Translations under genes and position numbers: made by a program
Shown: in pieces, positions 9,088 to 17,783 of the stretch
How positions within the stretch are numbered: position 1 is the stretch's first letter
Layout of the letters: every line of letters starts with the position of its first letter
Notes under the pieces: model-generated
The model's input: the letters and a program-made list of their open reading frames with translations, nothing else
Databases searched by the model: none
What the model was told of the DNA's origin: nothing
Origin: Dehalococcoidales bacterium
GTDB taxonomy: Bacteria; Chloroflexota; Dehalococcoidia; Dehalococcoidales; Fen-1064
Direction: 5' to 3'
Length of the DNA: 64,000 bases
Assembly (NCBI GenBank): GCA_016783135.1
Contig: JADHXC010000003.1
Coordinates: forward strand, 1-64,000

Positions 9088-9116
9088 TTGAACTGTACAG
9101 TTGGTCAGTGTACAAT
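9088..9116 (+). promoter_or_regulatory. Sigma-70-type promoter of the response regulator at 9156
   Basis: TTGAAC (9088-9093), a 17-base spacer, then TACAAT (9111-9116). The palindrome AACTGTACAGTT (9091-9102) overlaps the -35 box and could be an operator. Confidence 0.6.
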
Positions 9117-9155
9117 TGAGCCGGGGTATCACAGAAAGCAGATGATGGCCGGTCT

Positions 9156-9821
9156 ATGAGTAAGATAAGGGTTATTATTGCTGATGACCACGCGCTGTTC
9201 CGTGAAGGGACTCGCAATCTGATTGAGCAGGAACCCGACCTGGAGGTCGCTGGAGAAGCCAGTGATGGAGAGGAAGCCGTGGAACTGGTCACGCGGCTTA
9301 AACCGCATGTGGCATTGATTGATATTGCCATGCCCAAGGTTAACGGTATCGAGGCGACGCGACAGATTAAAGCCCGGTGTCCCGCGACGGCAATACTCAT
9401 CCTGACCGCGTACGATGACGACCAGTATGTATTTACCCTGCTTGAAGCGGGGGCAGCCGGTTACCTGCTGAAGAACGTCAGCGGGAAGGAACTTGCTAAC
9501 GCTATCCGGGCTGTCCATGACGGCGAGGCCGTACTTCATCCTGCCATCGCCCGTAAGGTCTTCAGCCGGGTTGCCACGTCGAAGCAGAAGCCAGAACCGG
9601 TGGCCCAGCCCAACGACCTCAGCGAACGGGAAATGGAGATACTCAGGCTGGCCGCCACAGGTATGAGCAATCAGAGCATTGCCGAACATCTCTATCTCAG
9701 CAGACGTACGGTCCAATCTCACCTGGCCAACATTTTCCGTAAGATGAACGTTAGCTCAAGGACCGAGGCAACAATACAGGCTTTCGGGAGGGGCTGGCTT
9801 ACCCCGGACAATATCACGTAG
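9156..9821 (+). CDS. NarL/LuxR-family response regulator
   Basis: A 221-residue regulator. The receiver domain (1-120) has D10/D11, phospho-acceptor D56 (VALIDIAMP) and the late Lys in [10 protein letters not shown] LuxR-type helix-turn-helix (about 153-210) reads [20 protein letters not shown], then [14 protein letters not shown]. It is followed after 34 bp by a cognate-looking histidine kinase (9856-11316), with which it probably forms a two-component pair. It is closely similar to the regulator at 12241, and the two pairs look like an ancient duplication. Confidence 0.9.
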   Translation: MSKIRVIIADDHALFREGTRNLIEQEPDLEVAGEASDGEEAVELVTRLKPHVALIDIAMPKVNGIEATRQIKARCPATAILILTAYDDDQYVFTLLEAGAAGYLLKNVSGKELANAIRAVHDGEAVLHPAIARKVFSRVATSKQKPEPVAQPNDLSEREMEILRLAATGMSNQSIAEHLYLSRRTVQSHLANIFRKMNVSSRTEATIQAFGRGWLTPDNIT

Positions 9822-9855
9822 GAGACAATAGCAGGTAAGGCATCCGACGCAGCAT

Positions 9856-11316
9856 ATGCTCAAGCAGTTACTGAAGGTTCCTCACCTCTGGGCCATACTG
9901 GCTATCATGGCCTGTGGTACCGCTCTCTATTACGCTGACCAGATCCCTGTGCTCAGGGACGTCATGACGCAAGCGCCGTTCACACTTGCCCGCTATTCGA
10001 CATATCGCCTCCTATCCATCATTCCGGTGGCATATGCCGCCTTTGTTTTTCGGTTTCGAGGTGGCGCGATAGTCGCTGTTGTAGTCAGCCTGGGTCTTCT
10101 CCCACGGGCTGTGTTCATTTCCTCACAGAGACCAGAAGCGATAGCGGAGACTTTCGCTTTCTTCTTCATGGGCTTACTTGTGAGCTGGTTGATTGACCGG
10201 CAGCAGAGGGCCCTGGGCCGACTCGAAAACGCTCGACAGGCGCTCCTGGATTCTCTTCAGACGGTCAGGGACCAGCGGCAACTGCTACAGCTCTCTGAGG
10301 AACGCTATCGTGGCCTTTTTGAGAATGCTGGTGAGGCTATTCTTATCTGCTCTACTAATGGTCGGATAATCACAGCCAACAGGAGTTGTGAGCGGCTGAC
10401 CGAATATAACCATGACGAGTTGGCAGATGCCAGTATCTATGAGTTCTTTTCGGAAGATGATGCCGAGACAGTTAGAGGTATCTTCACGGAAGGGGTAAGG
10501 GGAAGAACTGTCGGAGAGACCGAAGAGCTCTGTCTGATCAGGAAGGATGGGACACAGGCATTTGTCAGGTTGAGCGTAGGTCGTCTTCCAGGGGAAGAGC
10601 AGACACCCGTCGTGCAGGTGATAGCTCTGGACATCACCGAAGAGACACAGCTACGCAAGAGCATGGAGCACTACATTACGCAGATAACCAGGGCCCAGGA
10701 AGATGAGCGTCTGCGCATCTCCCGGGAGCTTCATGACGATACGGCCCAGGTGCTGGCCGGGCTATCACGTGATATCGCCTCATTTGTCACCAGTCATGAA
10801 GAAGAACTGTTACAGCCGATGGCGGAGCAATTAACGAAGCTACGCGATACGGCCGACACTGTGCTGGAAGGAGTCCGACGCTTCAGTCAGAACCTCAGGC
10901 CCTCTGTCCTGGACGACCTGGGTCTGATACCGGCACTGGAATGGCTTGGCACCGACCTTGAGAAGCAACCCGGTATCACAGCCGGTATCAGCGTTTCCGG
11001 GGAATCACGCCGCCTGCCACCGGAGGAGGAGTTGGTCGTTTTCCGCGTCGCACAGGAAGCCCTGAGCAATGCAAGAAGGCATTCCGGGGCTTCAAGGATT
11101 GATATGACGGTGGATATCACTGATGAAGCGCTGACACTCATCATCAGTGATAATGGCCACGGCTTCGAGATGCCGCAGCGGGCCAGTGATCTGGTCCCGT
11201 CCGGTAAGCTGGGTATAGTGGGAATGAGGGAAAGGGCACGCCTTGTAGGGGCAACGCTGATTGTACAATCCGAGATTGAAAAGGGGACTACAGTGACCCT
11301 GCGAGTACCAGAGTAG
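9856..11316 (+). CDS. NarX/DegS-type sensor histidine kinase with membrane and PAS sensor
   Basis: A 486-residue kinase. Residues 1-115 hold about four membrane segments of the local sensor module (RLLSIIPVAYAAFVFRFRGG, then PRAVFIS). A coiled coil (115-145) and a PAS domain (about 145-265) follow. The HisKA_3 dimerisation domain has phospho-acceptor H293 in RISRELHDDTAQ. The HATPase domain (about 390-485) shows the N-box AQEALSNARRH and DNGHGF. The ATG at 9856 follows the regulator at 9156-9821. The input is unknown; the buried membrane module suggests sensing of a membrane-soluble or quinone-linked signal (inference). Confidence 0.88.
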   Translation: MLKQLLKVPHLWAILAIMACGTALYYADQIPVLRDVMTQAPFTLARYSTYRLLSIIPVAYAAFVFRFRGGAIVAVVVSLGLLPRAVFISSQRPEAIAETFAFFFMGLLVSWLIDRQQRALGRLENARQALLDSLQTVRDQRQLLQLSEERYRGLFENAGEAILICSTNGRIITANRSCERLTEYNHDELADASIYEFFSEDDAETVRGIFTEGVRGRTVGETEELCLIRKDGTQAFVRLSVGRLPGEEQTPVVQVIALDITEETQLRKSMEHYITQITRAQEDERLRISRELHDDTAQVLAGLSRDIASFVTSHEEELLQPMAEQLTKLRDTADTVLEGVRRFSQNLRPSVLDDLGLIPALEWLGTDLEKQPGITAGISVSGESRRLPPEEELVVFRVAQEALSNARRHSGASRIDMTVDITDEALTLIISDNGHGFEMPQRASDLVPSGKLGIVGMRERARLVGATLIVQSEIEKGTTVTLRVPE

Positions 11317-11420
11317 GCAGGCTGCCGTACCTGCTCTTCCCGGTGGTGGAATCAGGCCAACTCTGAGAGCATGTGGCACTAATTCCTGGCGGCACTCGCA
11401 GAGCCACTAGCGGCAGCCAT

Positions 11421-11645
11421 TTAATGCCAGTTCTTTGTCCTCTGGATGCGGAACTGCTCCTCCACCAGGAGATGTGTCGCCAGCTTCTCCGTTTCGATAG
11501 CTTCCTTCTCCTCGGTAGTCCGTCGCTTCCTGGCCTCCTTGACCACGGCATACACCCCACCGGCGTTCAGGTACCAGACAAACGCTGCCGGTAAGAGAAT
11601 TACGGGTAGCATTACCACCAGTGCCACTATTACTTGCCATTCCAT
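11421..11645 (-). CDS. Tiny single-helix membrane protein (copy 1)
   Basis: A 74-residue protein with one N-terminal membrane helix (MEWQVIVALVVMLPVILLPA) ending in FVWYLNAGG, then a basic and charged helix with KEARKRRTTEEKEA. It has an AAGGAGG site before the ATG. It is a clear paralogue of the next small gene (11724-11906), sharing AFVWYLN.GG and KEARKRRT. Both are on the minus strand opposite to the flanking kinase genes. Function unknown. Confidence 0.6.
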   Translation of the reverse strand: MEWQVIVALVVMLPVILLPAAFVWYLNAGGVYAVVKEARKRRTTEEKEAIETEKLATHLLVEEQFRIQRTKNWH

Positions 11646-11723
11646 TCTAGTATCCCTCCTTCTTCTGATTTCCGAGTTTCGCTATCGGTCAGTCCTTGCC
11701 GGGGAGCGGGTTGCCATGGAGCA

Positions 11724-11906
11724 CTACTTGACCGCTTTCTGCTCCGCGACTACCTTATCTCCAGCCTGTTCACGGGCAGTTCGCCGCTTTCGAGCCTCCT
11801 TGAGCATCGCAGCCATGCCTCCAATGTTCAGGTACCACACAAAGGCAACAGGAAACAGGACCGCGGGTATTGCCAGCACCAGCGCTACTACAAATTCCCA
11901 CTGCAT
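11724..11906 (-). CDS. Tiny single-helix membrane protein (copy 2)
   Basis: A 60-residue paralogue of the gene at 11421-11645: MQWEFVVALVLAIPAVLFPV, then AFVWYLNIGG and KEARKRRTAREQAG. AAAGGAGGTG lies before the ATG. It is upstream of copy 1 with a 78-bp gap, so the two may be co-transcribed. Duplication together with good ribosome-binding sites argues that both are real. They could be small regulators of a membrane enzyme, but no partner is evident. Confidence 0.6.
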   Translation of the reverse strand: MQWEFVVALVLAIPAVLFPVAFVWYLNIGGMAAMLKEARKRRTAREQAGDKVVAEQKAVK

Positions 11907-12182
11907 GACTTACACCTCCTTTCCTGTGCTTGATTTCTTTAGAAGGAGGTAAGAACCAGAAATGGAACTGAACCGTAGGGATTCGTGTTCGCCTCTCTCC
12001 TTACCTCCGCTATTACTCTAGCAGTCTGCCGGCGTTCTCGACTTCCGTTGGACTATCCATTTTGCTGTCTCTCCCAGTCCTCGGAATCACCTAGGTTAAC
12101 TACCTTATTATTGCGCAATATACTTAGAGAGTGGCGGCTAAGAATAGGCCGATATGCGCAGGTAACTAGGCAGATATTGAGC

Positions 12183-12211
12183 TTGTCTCTATAACGGGCC
12201 TGGAGTATGAT
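12183..12211 (+). promoter_or_regulatory. Promoter of the response regulator at 12241
   Basis: TTGTCT (12183-12188), a 17-base spacer and TATGAT (12206-12211), 30 bp before the start codon. A second candidate, TTAACT-N17-TATACT, lies at 12096-12124. Apart from these and an AGAAGGAGGT at 11941 with no clear gene behind it, the 334-bp gap 11907-12240 is empty. Confidence 0.5.
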
Positions 12212-12240
12212 AGGGTTGGTAGCAACAAGGAGGAAAGCCT

Positions 12241-12906
12241 TTGGCCAAGATACGGGTCCTCATTGCGGATGACCACGCCGTAGTGCGCGAGGGCACTCGA
12301 AAACTCCTGGAACAGGAACAGGACCTGATTGTAGTTGCCGAGGCCGGCGATGGTGAAGAAGCCGTCCGCCTTACCGGGGCTTTCATGCCGGACGTGGCCA
12401 TAATCGATATCAATATGCCCAAGCTCGATGGCATTGAAGCCACCATAGAGATAAAGAACCTCTACCCGACAGTTGCGGTGCTGATACTTTCCGCCTATGA
12501 CGACGACCAGTTTGTATTCCGTCTGCTGGAAGTAGGCGCTGCCGGTTACCTGCTGAAGAGTATCCGTGGCCAGGAGTTAATTGACGCGGTGCGGGCTGTA
12601 AATGCCGGTGACTCAGTCCTTCACCCTACAATTGCGCGCAAGGTATTGCAGCGTTTTCGCCCCTCATCCGATAAACCCCCTGAGGAGAAACTCGCTGAAA
12701 AACTCACTGAGCGGGAAAAACAAGTACTCATGCTGGCAACTCGGGGCCTCAGTAACCAGGAGATAGCTGATGAGCTATACCTCAGTCTGCGTACCGTTCA
12801 GACCCATCTCGGCAATATCTTTAATAAGCTACAGGTTGGTTCACGAACTGAGGCTGTGGTTCACGCCCTGAAACAGGGTCTCATTAAGCTTGACGATGTC
12901 CCCTGA
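12241..12906 (+). CDS. NarL/LuxR-family response regulator
   Basis: A 221-residue regulator with a TTG start preceded by AAGGAGGAAAG. The receiver has ADDH near residue 10, the phospho-acceptor Asp in VAIIDINMP, and the Lys in GYLLKSIRG. The LuxR helix-turn-helix reads LTEREKQVLMLATRGLSNQE, then RTVQTHLGNIFNKLQVGSRT. It is about as similar to the regulator at 9156 as expected for a duplicate. A matching kinase starts 18-34 bp downstream. Confidence 0.9.
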   Translation: MAKIRVLIADDHAVVREGTRKLLEQEQDLIVVAEAGDGEEAVRLTGAFMPDVAIIDINMPKLDGIEATIEIKNLYPTVAVLILSAYDDDQFVFRLLEVGAAGYLLKSIRGQELIDAVRAVNAGDSVLHPTIARKVLQRFRPSSDKPPEEKLAEKLTEREKQVLMLATRGLSNQEIADELYLSLRTVQTHLGNIFNKLQVGSRTEAVVHALKQGLIKLDDVP

Positions 12907-12939
12907 GTATGAGACCTCGGGGAGGTGGTGGGTACGAAC

Positions 12940-14391
12940 ATGACGCTTAACTCTTCGGTAACCGGGCTCATTGGCGTCATTCGCCGGCCACAGTCGTGGC
13001 TGATTCTTGCCCTGCTTATACTGATAACTCTTCCCCACTATAAGGAAACCTTTGAGCAACCGGGAGTCATCACGCATGTACTGACCGACTTCGGTCTGAC
13101 GCGCCATGCCTTCGAGAGAATCCTCTACCTTGCGCCCATAGTCTGGGCCGGTTTCCTGTTTGGATGGCGAGGGGCTGCTGTAACGTCGGTCGCTGCTCTT
13201 GCCTGCATGCTGCCACGGGCACTAATTATTTCCCCCAGCCCCCTGGATGCCATACTGGAAACGGGAGCCGTGTTCATTCTTGGCAATGTACTGGCCATTA
13301 CTGCCGAATCGCTCCGCCGGGAGCGCCGCCGCCGCTTCCAGTTAGAAGAGACCCGGCACGAACTGGAGGCATCTGAGCAGAGGTACCGTGCGCTGTTCGA
13401 GAACGCCCACGACGCAATATGGGTCCAGGACATGGAAGGCAAAATAGTTGCTGCAAACCAGGCAACGGCAAGGCTCACCGGGTACGATGTGGAGACGCTG
13501 GTCCACATGGATGTAAAGGCTTTCCTGTCCGAGGAAGGTCTGGAGCTTGCCAGAGTGATACGGCAAAAGCTCCTCCGAGGAGAGACGCTCGAGGGTCCCT
13601 ACGACCAGCGCATAATCAGAGAGGACGGAACAGAAGTGTTTCTGAGATTGAGTTCCAGTCTGGTTAGCGGTGAGAACGAACCGGCAGTGATTCAACACAT
13701 TGCCAGGGATGTCACTGAAGAGAGACGGATGCATGAGAACCTGCGCTTCTACCTGCAGCAGGTTACCAGGGCTCAAGAAGAGGAGCGAAAGCGTATCTCA
13801 CTGGAGTTGCATGACGAAACTATCCAGGCCCTGGTGGTACTCTCCCGACGGCTTGACGAACTTGCTTCCGGCAGCGACGGTCTGCCAGAGAGCGGTCGCC
13901 AGCGATTGGAGAAGCTACGCCAGGACACCAACGATATCATGCAGGGGGTGCGTCGGCTGAGTCAGGACCTGAGGCCGGCGACGCTGGACCGTCTTGGGTT
14001 AGTGGCGGCGGCGGAGTGGCTGGCTACCGACATTTCCGGCTACTCAGGGATAGCCACCAGGGTGAGCGTGATTGGCAGTGAGCGACGTCTTAACGAAGAG
14101 GTTGAGCTGGTGCTTTTCCGGGTTACGCAGGAAGCACTGAGAAACGTATGGCGACATGCTGAAGCAACCGAGGCCGAGATAACCGTCGAGTTCGAAGAGG
14201 ACAGGGTCAGGATATCCGTCACCGATAATGGCAAGGGTTTCAACCTGCCACAACGGATGGGTGACCTCGCCAAGGATGGAAGGTTGGGCCTCGCCGGGAT
14301 GGAGGAGCGTGCAAGTCTGGTCGGAGGTACACTCACGGTGCAGTCTCAACCAGGTGTGGGAAGCACGGTAAGCGTAGAGTTGCCGGCATAG
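12940..14391 (+). CDS. NarX/DegS-type sensor histidine kinase, paralogue of the 9856 kinase
   Basis: A kinase of about 483 residues with the same plan as that at 9856: a membrane module (RILYLAPIVWAGFLFGWRGA, then PRALIISPSP), a coiled coil, a PAS domain (YRALFENAHDAIWVQDMEG), HisKA_3 with the phospho-acceptor His in RISLELHDETIQ, and HATPase with TQEALRNVWRH and DNGKGFNL. I chose the ATG at 12940. GTG codons at 12925 and 12928 are in frame but overlap the GGGGAGG that would serve as ribosome-binding site. Likely partner of the regulator at 12241. Confidence 0.87.
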   Translation: MTLNSSVTGLIGVIRRPQSWLILALLILITLPHYKETFEQPGVITHVLTDFGLTRHAFERILYLAPIVWAGFLFGWRGAAVTSVAALACMLPRALIISPSPLDAILETGAVFILGNVLAITAESLRRERRRRFQLEETRHELEASEQRYRALFENAHDAIWVQDMEGKIVAANQATARLTGYDVETLVHMDVKAFLSEEGLELARVIRQKLLRGETLEGPYDQRIIREDGTEVFLRLSSSLVSGENEPAVIQHIARDVTEERRMHENLRFYLQQVTRAQEEERKRISLELHDETIQALVVLSRRLDELASGSDGLPESGRQRLEKLRQDTNDIMQGVRRLSQDLRPATLDRLGLVAAAEWLATDISGYSGIATRVSVIGSERRLNEEVELVLFRVTQEALRNVWRHAEATEAEITVEFEEDRVRISVTDNGKGFNLPQRMGDLAKDGRLGLAGMEERASLVGGTLTVQSQPGVGSTVSVELPA

Positions 14392-14680
14392 GGCTCCGCC
14401 GACGTGTTGTCGACCCGTTTCCTGGTACTTGAAGAGAAGCTCGCTGACTATCTTCAGACCAGGGATGCCCGGGAGGTCCCACGACTTCCCAAGAAAAGAG
14501 TACGCCGTCTCGTCGACCGGACCCCTTGCCCAGGATCCAACTGCCTGGCTCCAGACCAACATACCGACCCTACGCGGGCCTCACTCATCTCGTCCTTGGG
14601 TGCAAACCCTATGATGTTGCCTCTCTTCCCTTATGCTCGCTACCGACAAATCCTTGACAGTAACACTGGTGATAAAAATA

Positions 14681-14709
14681 TTGACAATACCTCGCAGCAA
14701 ATGTAAAAT
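14681..14709 (+). promoter_or_regulatory. Near-consensus sigma-70 promoter of rpoN
   Basis: TTGACA (14681-14686), exactly 17 bases, then TAAAAT (14704-14709). A second TTGACA at 14654-14659 with AATATT 17 bases on lies just upstream. The -10 box ends only 9 bases before the ATG at 14719, so the transcript would begin within a few bases of the start codon. No Shine-Dalgarno precedes the ATG: a leaderless mRNA is predicted. The remainder of 14392-14653 shows no gene. Confidence 0.72.
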
Positions 14710-14718
14710 AATTATACG

Positions 14719-15837
14719 ATGCCTGGCTTGAAAATAACGCAAGTGCAATCCCAGCAAATGCGGCAGGAATTAAGACAGGTCCTCCGCATAGAGCAGGCCA
14801 ACCTGCTGCAAATGTCTGAGGTAGACTTCCATAAGATTCTCAACGAGATAGAAAAGGCACCTCTTTTTATAAGGCTCTGTCAGAGAGATAAGATAATCCG
14901 ACAACAGAAAACTCCCAGAACCGATATTTCGACCCGCTTTTTTCAACCCAAAGATGAGTTAATAGCCGGTGAAGGTTCTCTCGATGCTGAATCCCTGATA
15001 CAGAACAAGGAACAAATCGTTCGTCTGATAGAAAAGCTGGGAATAGAAAAATTCAAGCGCTACTTCCTGTTTCCTGAATCAGGAATGACCCCGGAAGAGA
15101 TTGCTGAGGAATGCAGTCTGAATATCTTGGAAGTCCGGGAGATAAACAGCCTTATCGATGACTTCTCTATACTAAGCGAGTTCTACCACCCTTCCGCATT
15201 AAGCTCAAAGGTAATTCATTATTCAAAGATTGCCTCGATAGAGAGGCAGGGTGATAGCTTCACAATCGGGTACTACAATGCATCTTCTGCCCGAGGACGG
15301 TATTTGATTGATTATGAGAGCTTTGAAGAGTTGAAGACTAAGGGGGCTCTTACTAAGGATGAGGCCAGGGAAGCTAAACAGCTATTCAAGAGGCTGGAAT
15401 TAATCAATAACCGCCAGGACACGGTAAATCAGATACTGCAAGGGATTATTGATAAGCAGGCACTTTACCTGGACTGTGGTGCTGTGAACTCGCTCTTACC
15501 CTTCAGCCAGCGGGAACTGGCTGAAAAAATCAGTATTGCTCCCAGCTCTATTAGTCGCGCTATAAACAGTAGAAGCCTGGAAACACCCTGGGGTGCAGAG
15601 ATTCCCCTCAAGGATTTTTTCCCCAGGCCGAAGAAGTTTAAGAAGGAACTTATCAGAAAGCTCCTTGAAACTGAGGAGGGGCTTTCTTCAGATGAGGCAA
15701 TCAGGGCCAAGCTCCAGGAGAAATATGGTGTGGTTCTCTCTCGCCGCTCAGTGGCTAATCTGAGGAAAGAATTGAAAGTCCCTGCCGCCCGGGGCAAGCG
15801 TAAGCACCTTCTCCGTGTAAGTAAGGGGGTCAAATGA
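14719..15837 (+). CDS. rpoN: RNA polymerase sigma-54 factor
   Basis: A 372-residue sigma-54, shorter than the usual 430-500. The N-terminal activator-interacting region is Gln/Leu-rich (QVQSQQMRQELRQVLRIEQA) but lacks the classic MTPQL. The core-binding segment includes GMTPEEIAEECSLNILEVRE. The helix-turn-helix (SQRELAEKISIAPSSISRAI) and the RpoN box (SRRSVANLRKEL, about 341-352, versus ARRTV.KYRE) recognise the -12 and -24 elements. Its stop overlaps the next ATG by 4 bp (ATGA). It heads the regulatory unit rpoN / hydrogenase-like sensor kinase / NtrC-type activator, implying a dedicated sigma-54 for the module downstream, which has a matching promoter at 19206. Confidence 0.88.
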   Translation: MPGLKITQVQSQQMRQELRQVLRIEQANLLQMSEVDFHKILNEIEKAPLFIRLCQRDKIIRQQKTPRTDISTRFFQPKDELIAGEGSLDAESLIQNKEQIVRLIEKLGIEKFKRYFLFPESGMTPEEIAEECSLNILEVREINSLIDDFSILSEFYHPSALSSKVIHYSKIASIERQGDSFTIGYYNASSARGRYLIDYESFEELKTKGALTKDEAREAKQLFKRLELINNRQDTVNQILQGIIDKQALYLDCGAVNSLLPFSQRELAEKISIAPSSISRAINSRSLETPWGAEIPLKDFFPRPKKFKKELIRKLLETEEGLSSDEAIRAKLQEKYGVVLSRRSVANLRKELKVPAARGKRKHLLRVSKGVK

Positions 15838-17783
15838 GTATTGTTCATACCGACCGAGAGAAGTGCCAGGGATGCTATGCCTGCGTACGTAACTGTCCGG
15901 CCAAGGCAATCAAGATAAGAGATGGTCTGGCTGAGGTAATAGTGGAGCGTTGTATTGATTGCGGCAAGTGTATATGTGTCTGTGTTACGAAAGCAAAGCA
16001 GGCGGAGAGCGACGTAGAAAAAGTCTGGCAATTATTGTCCCATCATCCTGACGTGGTAGCTGTGGTTTCATCCTCCTTCCCCGCTGCCTTGCTTGATTGT
16101 AAGCCCGGTCAACTTGTGGCCTCTCTAAGAAAACTGGGATTTACTGATGTGATGGAGGCAGCCTTCGGCGCTGAGCTCATTAGCAGGGAATACGTCCGCA
16201 TCCTGAATGAGAGTGAAGGTAGGCCTATCATCTCATCTAACTGCCCGGCGGTGGTAGCCTACATTGCAAAGTATTATCCCTCACTACTCAGCAATTTAGC
16301 ACCGATTGTTTCGCCTACTATTGCCATGGGTAGAATAATCAAGCAACGCTACAATGCGCAGGCCAAAGTGGTCTTCATTGGTCCTTGTATCGCAAAAAAA
16401 ACGGAGACCACAGATGAAGATGTTACCGGTGCGGTGGATGCCGTACTGACCTTTGTAGAAATAAAGCAAATGTTTGCTGACAGGGGAATTAACCCGGGCG
16501 ATGATGAGGAACAGGAATTCTCCGGTCCTAAACCTGACCTTGGTCGGCTGTTCGCTATATCAGGGGGTCTGCTTAAGGTAATGGATATTACTGATGACAT
16601 ACTGCAAAATGATGTCATCAGTGTGCATGGCCAGGATTATGTCCTCAGGATTCTTGGGGAGATTGCTCAAGGTGACATCAATGCCAGATTTGCCAACCTG
16701 TATTTTTGCCATGGGTGTATCGATGGACCGTTTATTGATAATGAGCTAAGTGGCTTCAGCCGGAAGGGACTCATTGCCAGATATACTCGAAGTAATGCAG
16801 ACCCGATTCAAACCGAGAACGATATCGAACAATATGCCGATATCGACCTCAACCGTAAATTTACCGGGCAAAATATCTACCTACCTACTCCCAGCGAGGA
16901 AGAAATTCAGAGTGTCCTGGAGATAATTGGCAAGGTGGACCCTAATTACCGGATGGACTGTGGCTCTTGTGGTTACGCCTCCTGTCAGGAGTTGGCTGTC
17001 TCCATCAGCCAGGGTCTGGCAGAAGTCAACATGTGCTGGCCTTATCTGCTTAAGAAATTGGAGGCTACCCAGGAAGACCTTATCCAGGCTGAGAAACTTA
17101 CCTCTCTGGGTCAGATGGCGGCTTCTATTGCTCACGAGGTCAATAATCCTCTCGCCGGTGTCCTTATCTATACCAAGTTGCTGGCTAAGAATATATCTAC
17201 TGAGAATATCGGTAAGGAAAAATCGCTGGACTACCTGAATAAAATGGATACGGAGCTTACGCGCAGTTCCAAGCTAATCCGCAATCTCCTGGATTTTGCG
17301 CGCCAGTCAACGCCAACCCTCAGGCTGGTGGATATTAACCAGGTTATCGAACAAGCCTTTGGCGTCGGTGGTCACCAGGCTGATTTGCAGAATATTAAGG
17401 TGATAAGAGAACTGAGCCCTGACATACCTAAAGTTATGGCTGATTTTGACCAGCTTCAGCAGGTTTTCACCAACCTTATCATGAACGCTATCCAGGCAAT
17501 GCCGGAGGGGGGGAAATTAACCCTCCGTACCTCGATAGGTAATGACGGCCAGCTCAAGATAGAGGTTGAAGATACGGGTAGTGGTATTTCTCAGGAGAAC
17601 ACGCGTAAGCTCTATACCCCCTTCTTCACGACCAAAGAGAAAGGGAAAGGCGTAGGTCTGGGACTGGCTGTGGCCTATGGAATCATCCAGCGACATCATG
17701 GAAGGATAGAGGTACAAAGTACGCAGGGAAAGGGAACCACCTTTACTATCTACATGGAGGCTAATCATGCAGAAAAAGGCTAA
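15834..17783 (+). CDS. [FeFe]-hydrogenase-like sensor histidine kinase
   Basis: A 649-residue fusion. Two [4Fe-4S] ferredoxin motifs (CQGCYACVRNCP; CIDCGKCICVC) lead into a [FeFe]-hydrogenase large-subunit domain (about 70-350), a further iron-sulfur domain (DCGSCGYASCQEL) and a HisKA/HATPase kinase (phospho-acceptor His in ASIAHEVNNPLAG; DTGSGI). In the H-cluster loops, SSNCPAVV has Asn where catalytic enzymes have the proton-transfer Cys of TSCCP. The cluster-ligand Cys remain (NCP; GPCIAKK; FCHGC). This fits sensory, not catalytic, hydrogenases (the HydS-like groups C/D). It probably senses H2 or redox state and phosphorylates the activator encoded by the overlapping next gene. Confidence 0.87.
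   Translation: MSIVHTDREKCQGCYACVRNCPAKAIKIRDGLAEVIVERCIDCGKCICVCVTKAKQAESDVEKVWQLLSHHPDVVAVVSSSFPAALLDCKPGQLVASLRKLGFTDVMEAAFGAELISREYVRILNESEGRPIISSNCPAVVAYIAKYYPSLLSNLAPIVSPTIAMGRIIKQRYNAQAKVVFIGPCIAKKTETTDEDVTGAVDAVLTFVEIKQMFADRGINPGDDEEQEFSGPKPDLGRLFAISGGLLKVMDITDDILQNDVISVHGQDYVLRILGEIAQGDINARFANLYFCHGCIDGPFIDNELSGFSRKGLIARYTRSNADPIQTENDIEQYADIDLNRKFTGQNIYLPTPSEEEIQSVLEIIGKVDPNYRMDCGSCGYASCQELAVSISQGLAEVNMCWPYLLKKLEATQEDLIQAEKLTSLGQMAASIAHEVNNPLAGVLIYTKLLAKNISTENIGKEKSLDYLNKMDTELTRSSKLIRNLLDFARQSTPTLRLVDINQVIEQAFGVGGHQADLQNIKVIRELSPDIPKVMADFDQLQQVFTNLIMNAIQAMPEGGKLTLRTSIGNDGQLKIEVEDTGSGISQENTRKLYTPFFTTKEKGKGVGLGLAVAYGIIQRHHGRIEVQSTQGKGTTFTIYMEANHAEKG

Noticed and set aside
11941..12020. 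Strong AGAAGGAGGT followed by an ATG at 11962
   Set aside because: The frame closes after about 19 codons with a low-complexity peptide and the spacing is long; not supportable as a gene.
15834..17783. Catalytic [FeFe]-hydrogenase
   Set aside because: Asn replaces the proton-transfer Cys of TSCCP, and the protein carries HisKA and HATPase domains; a sensory role fits better.
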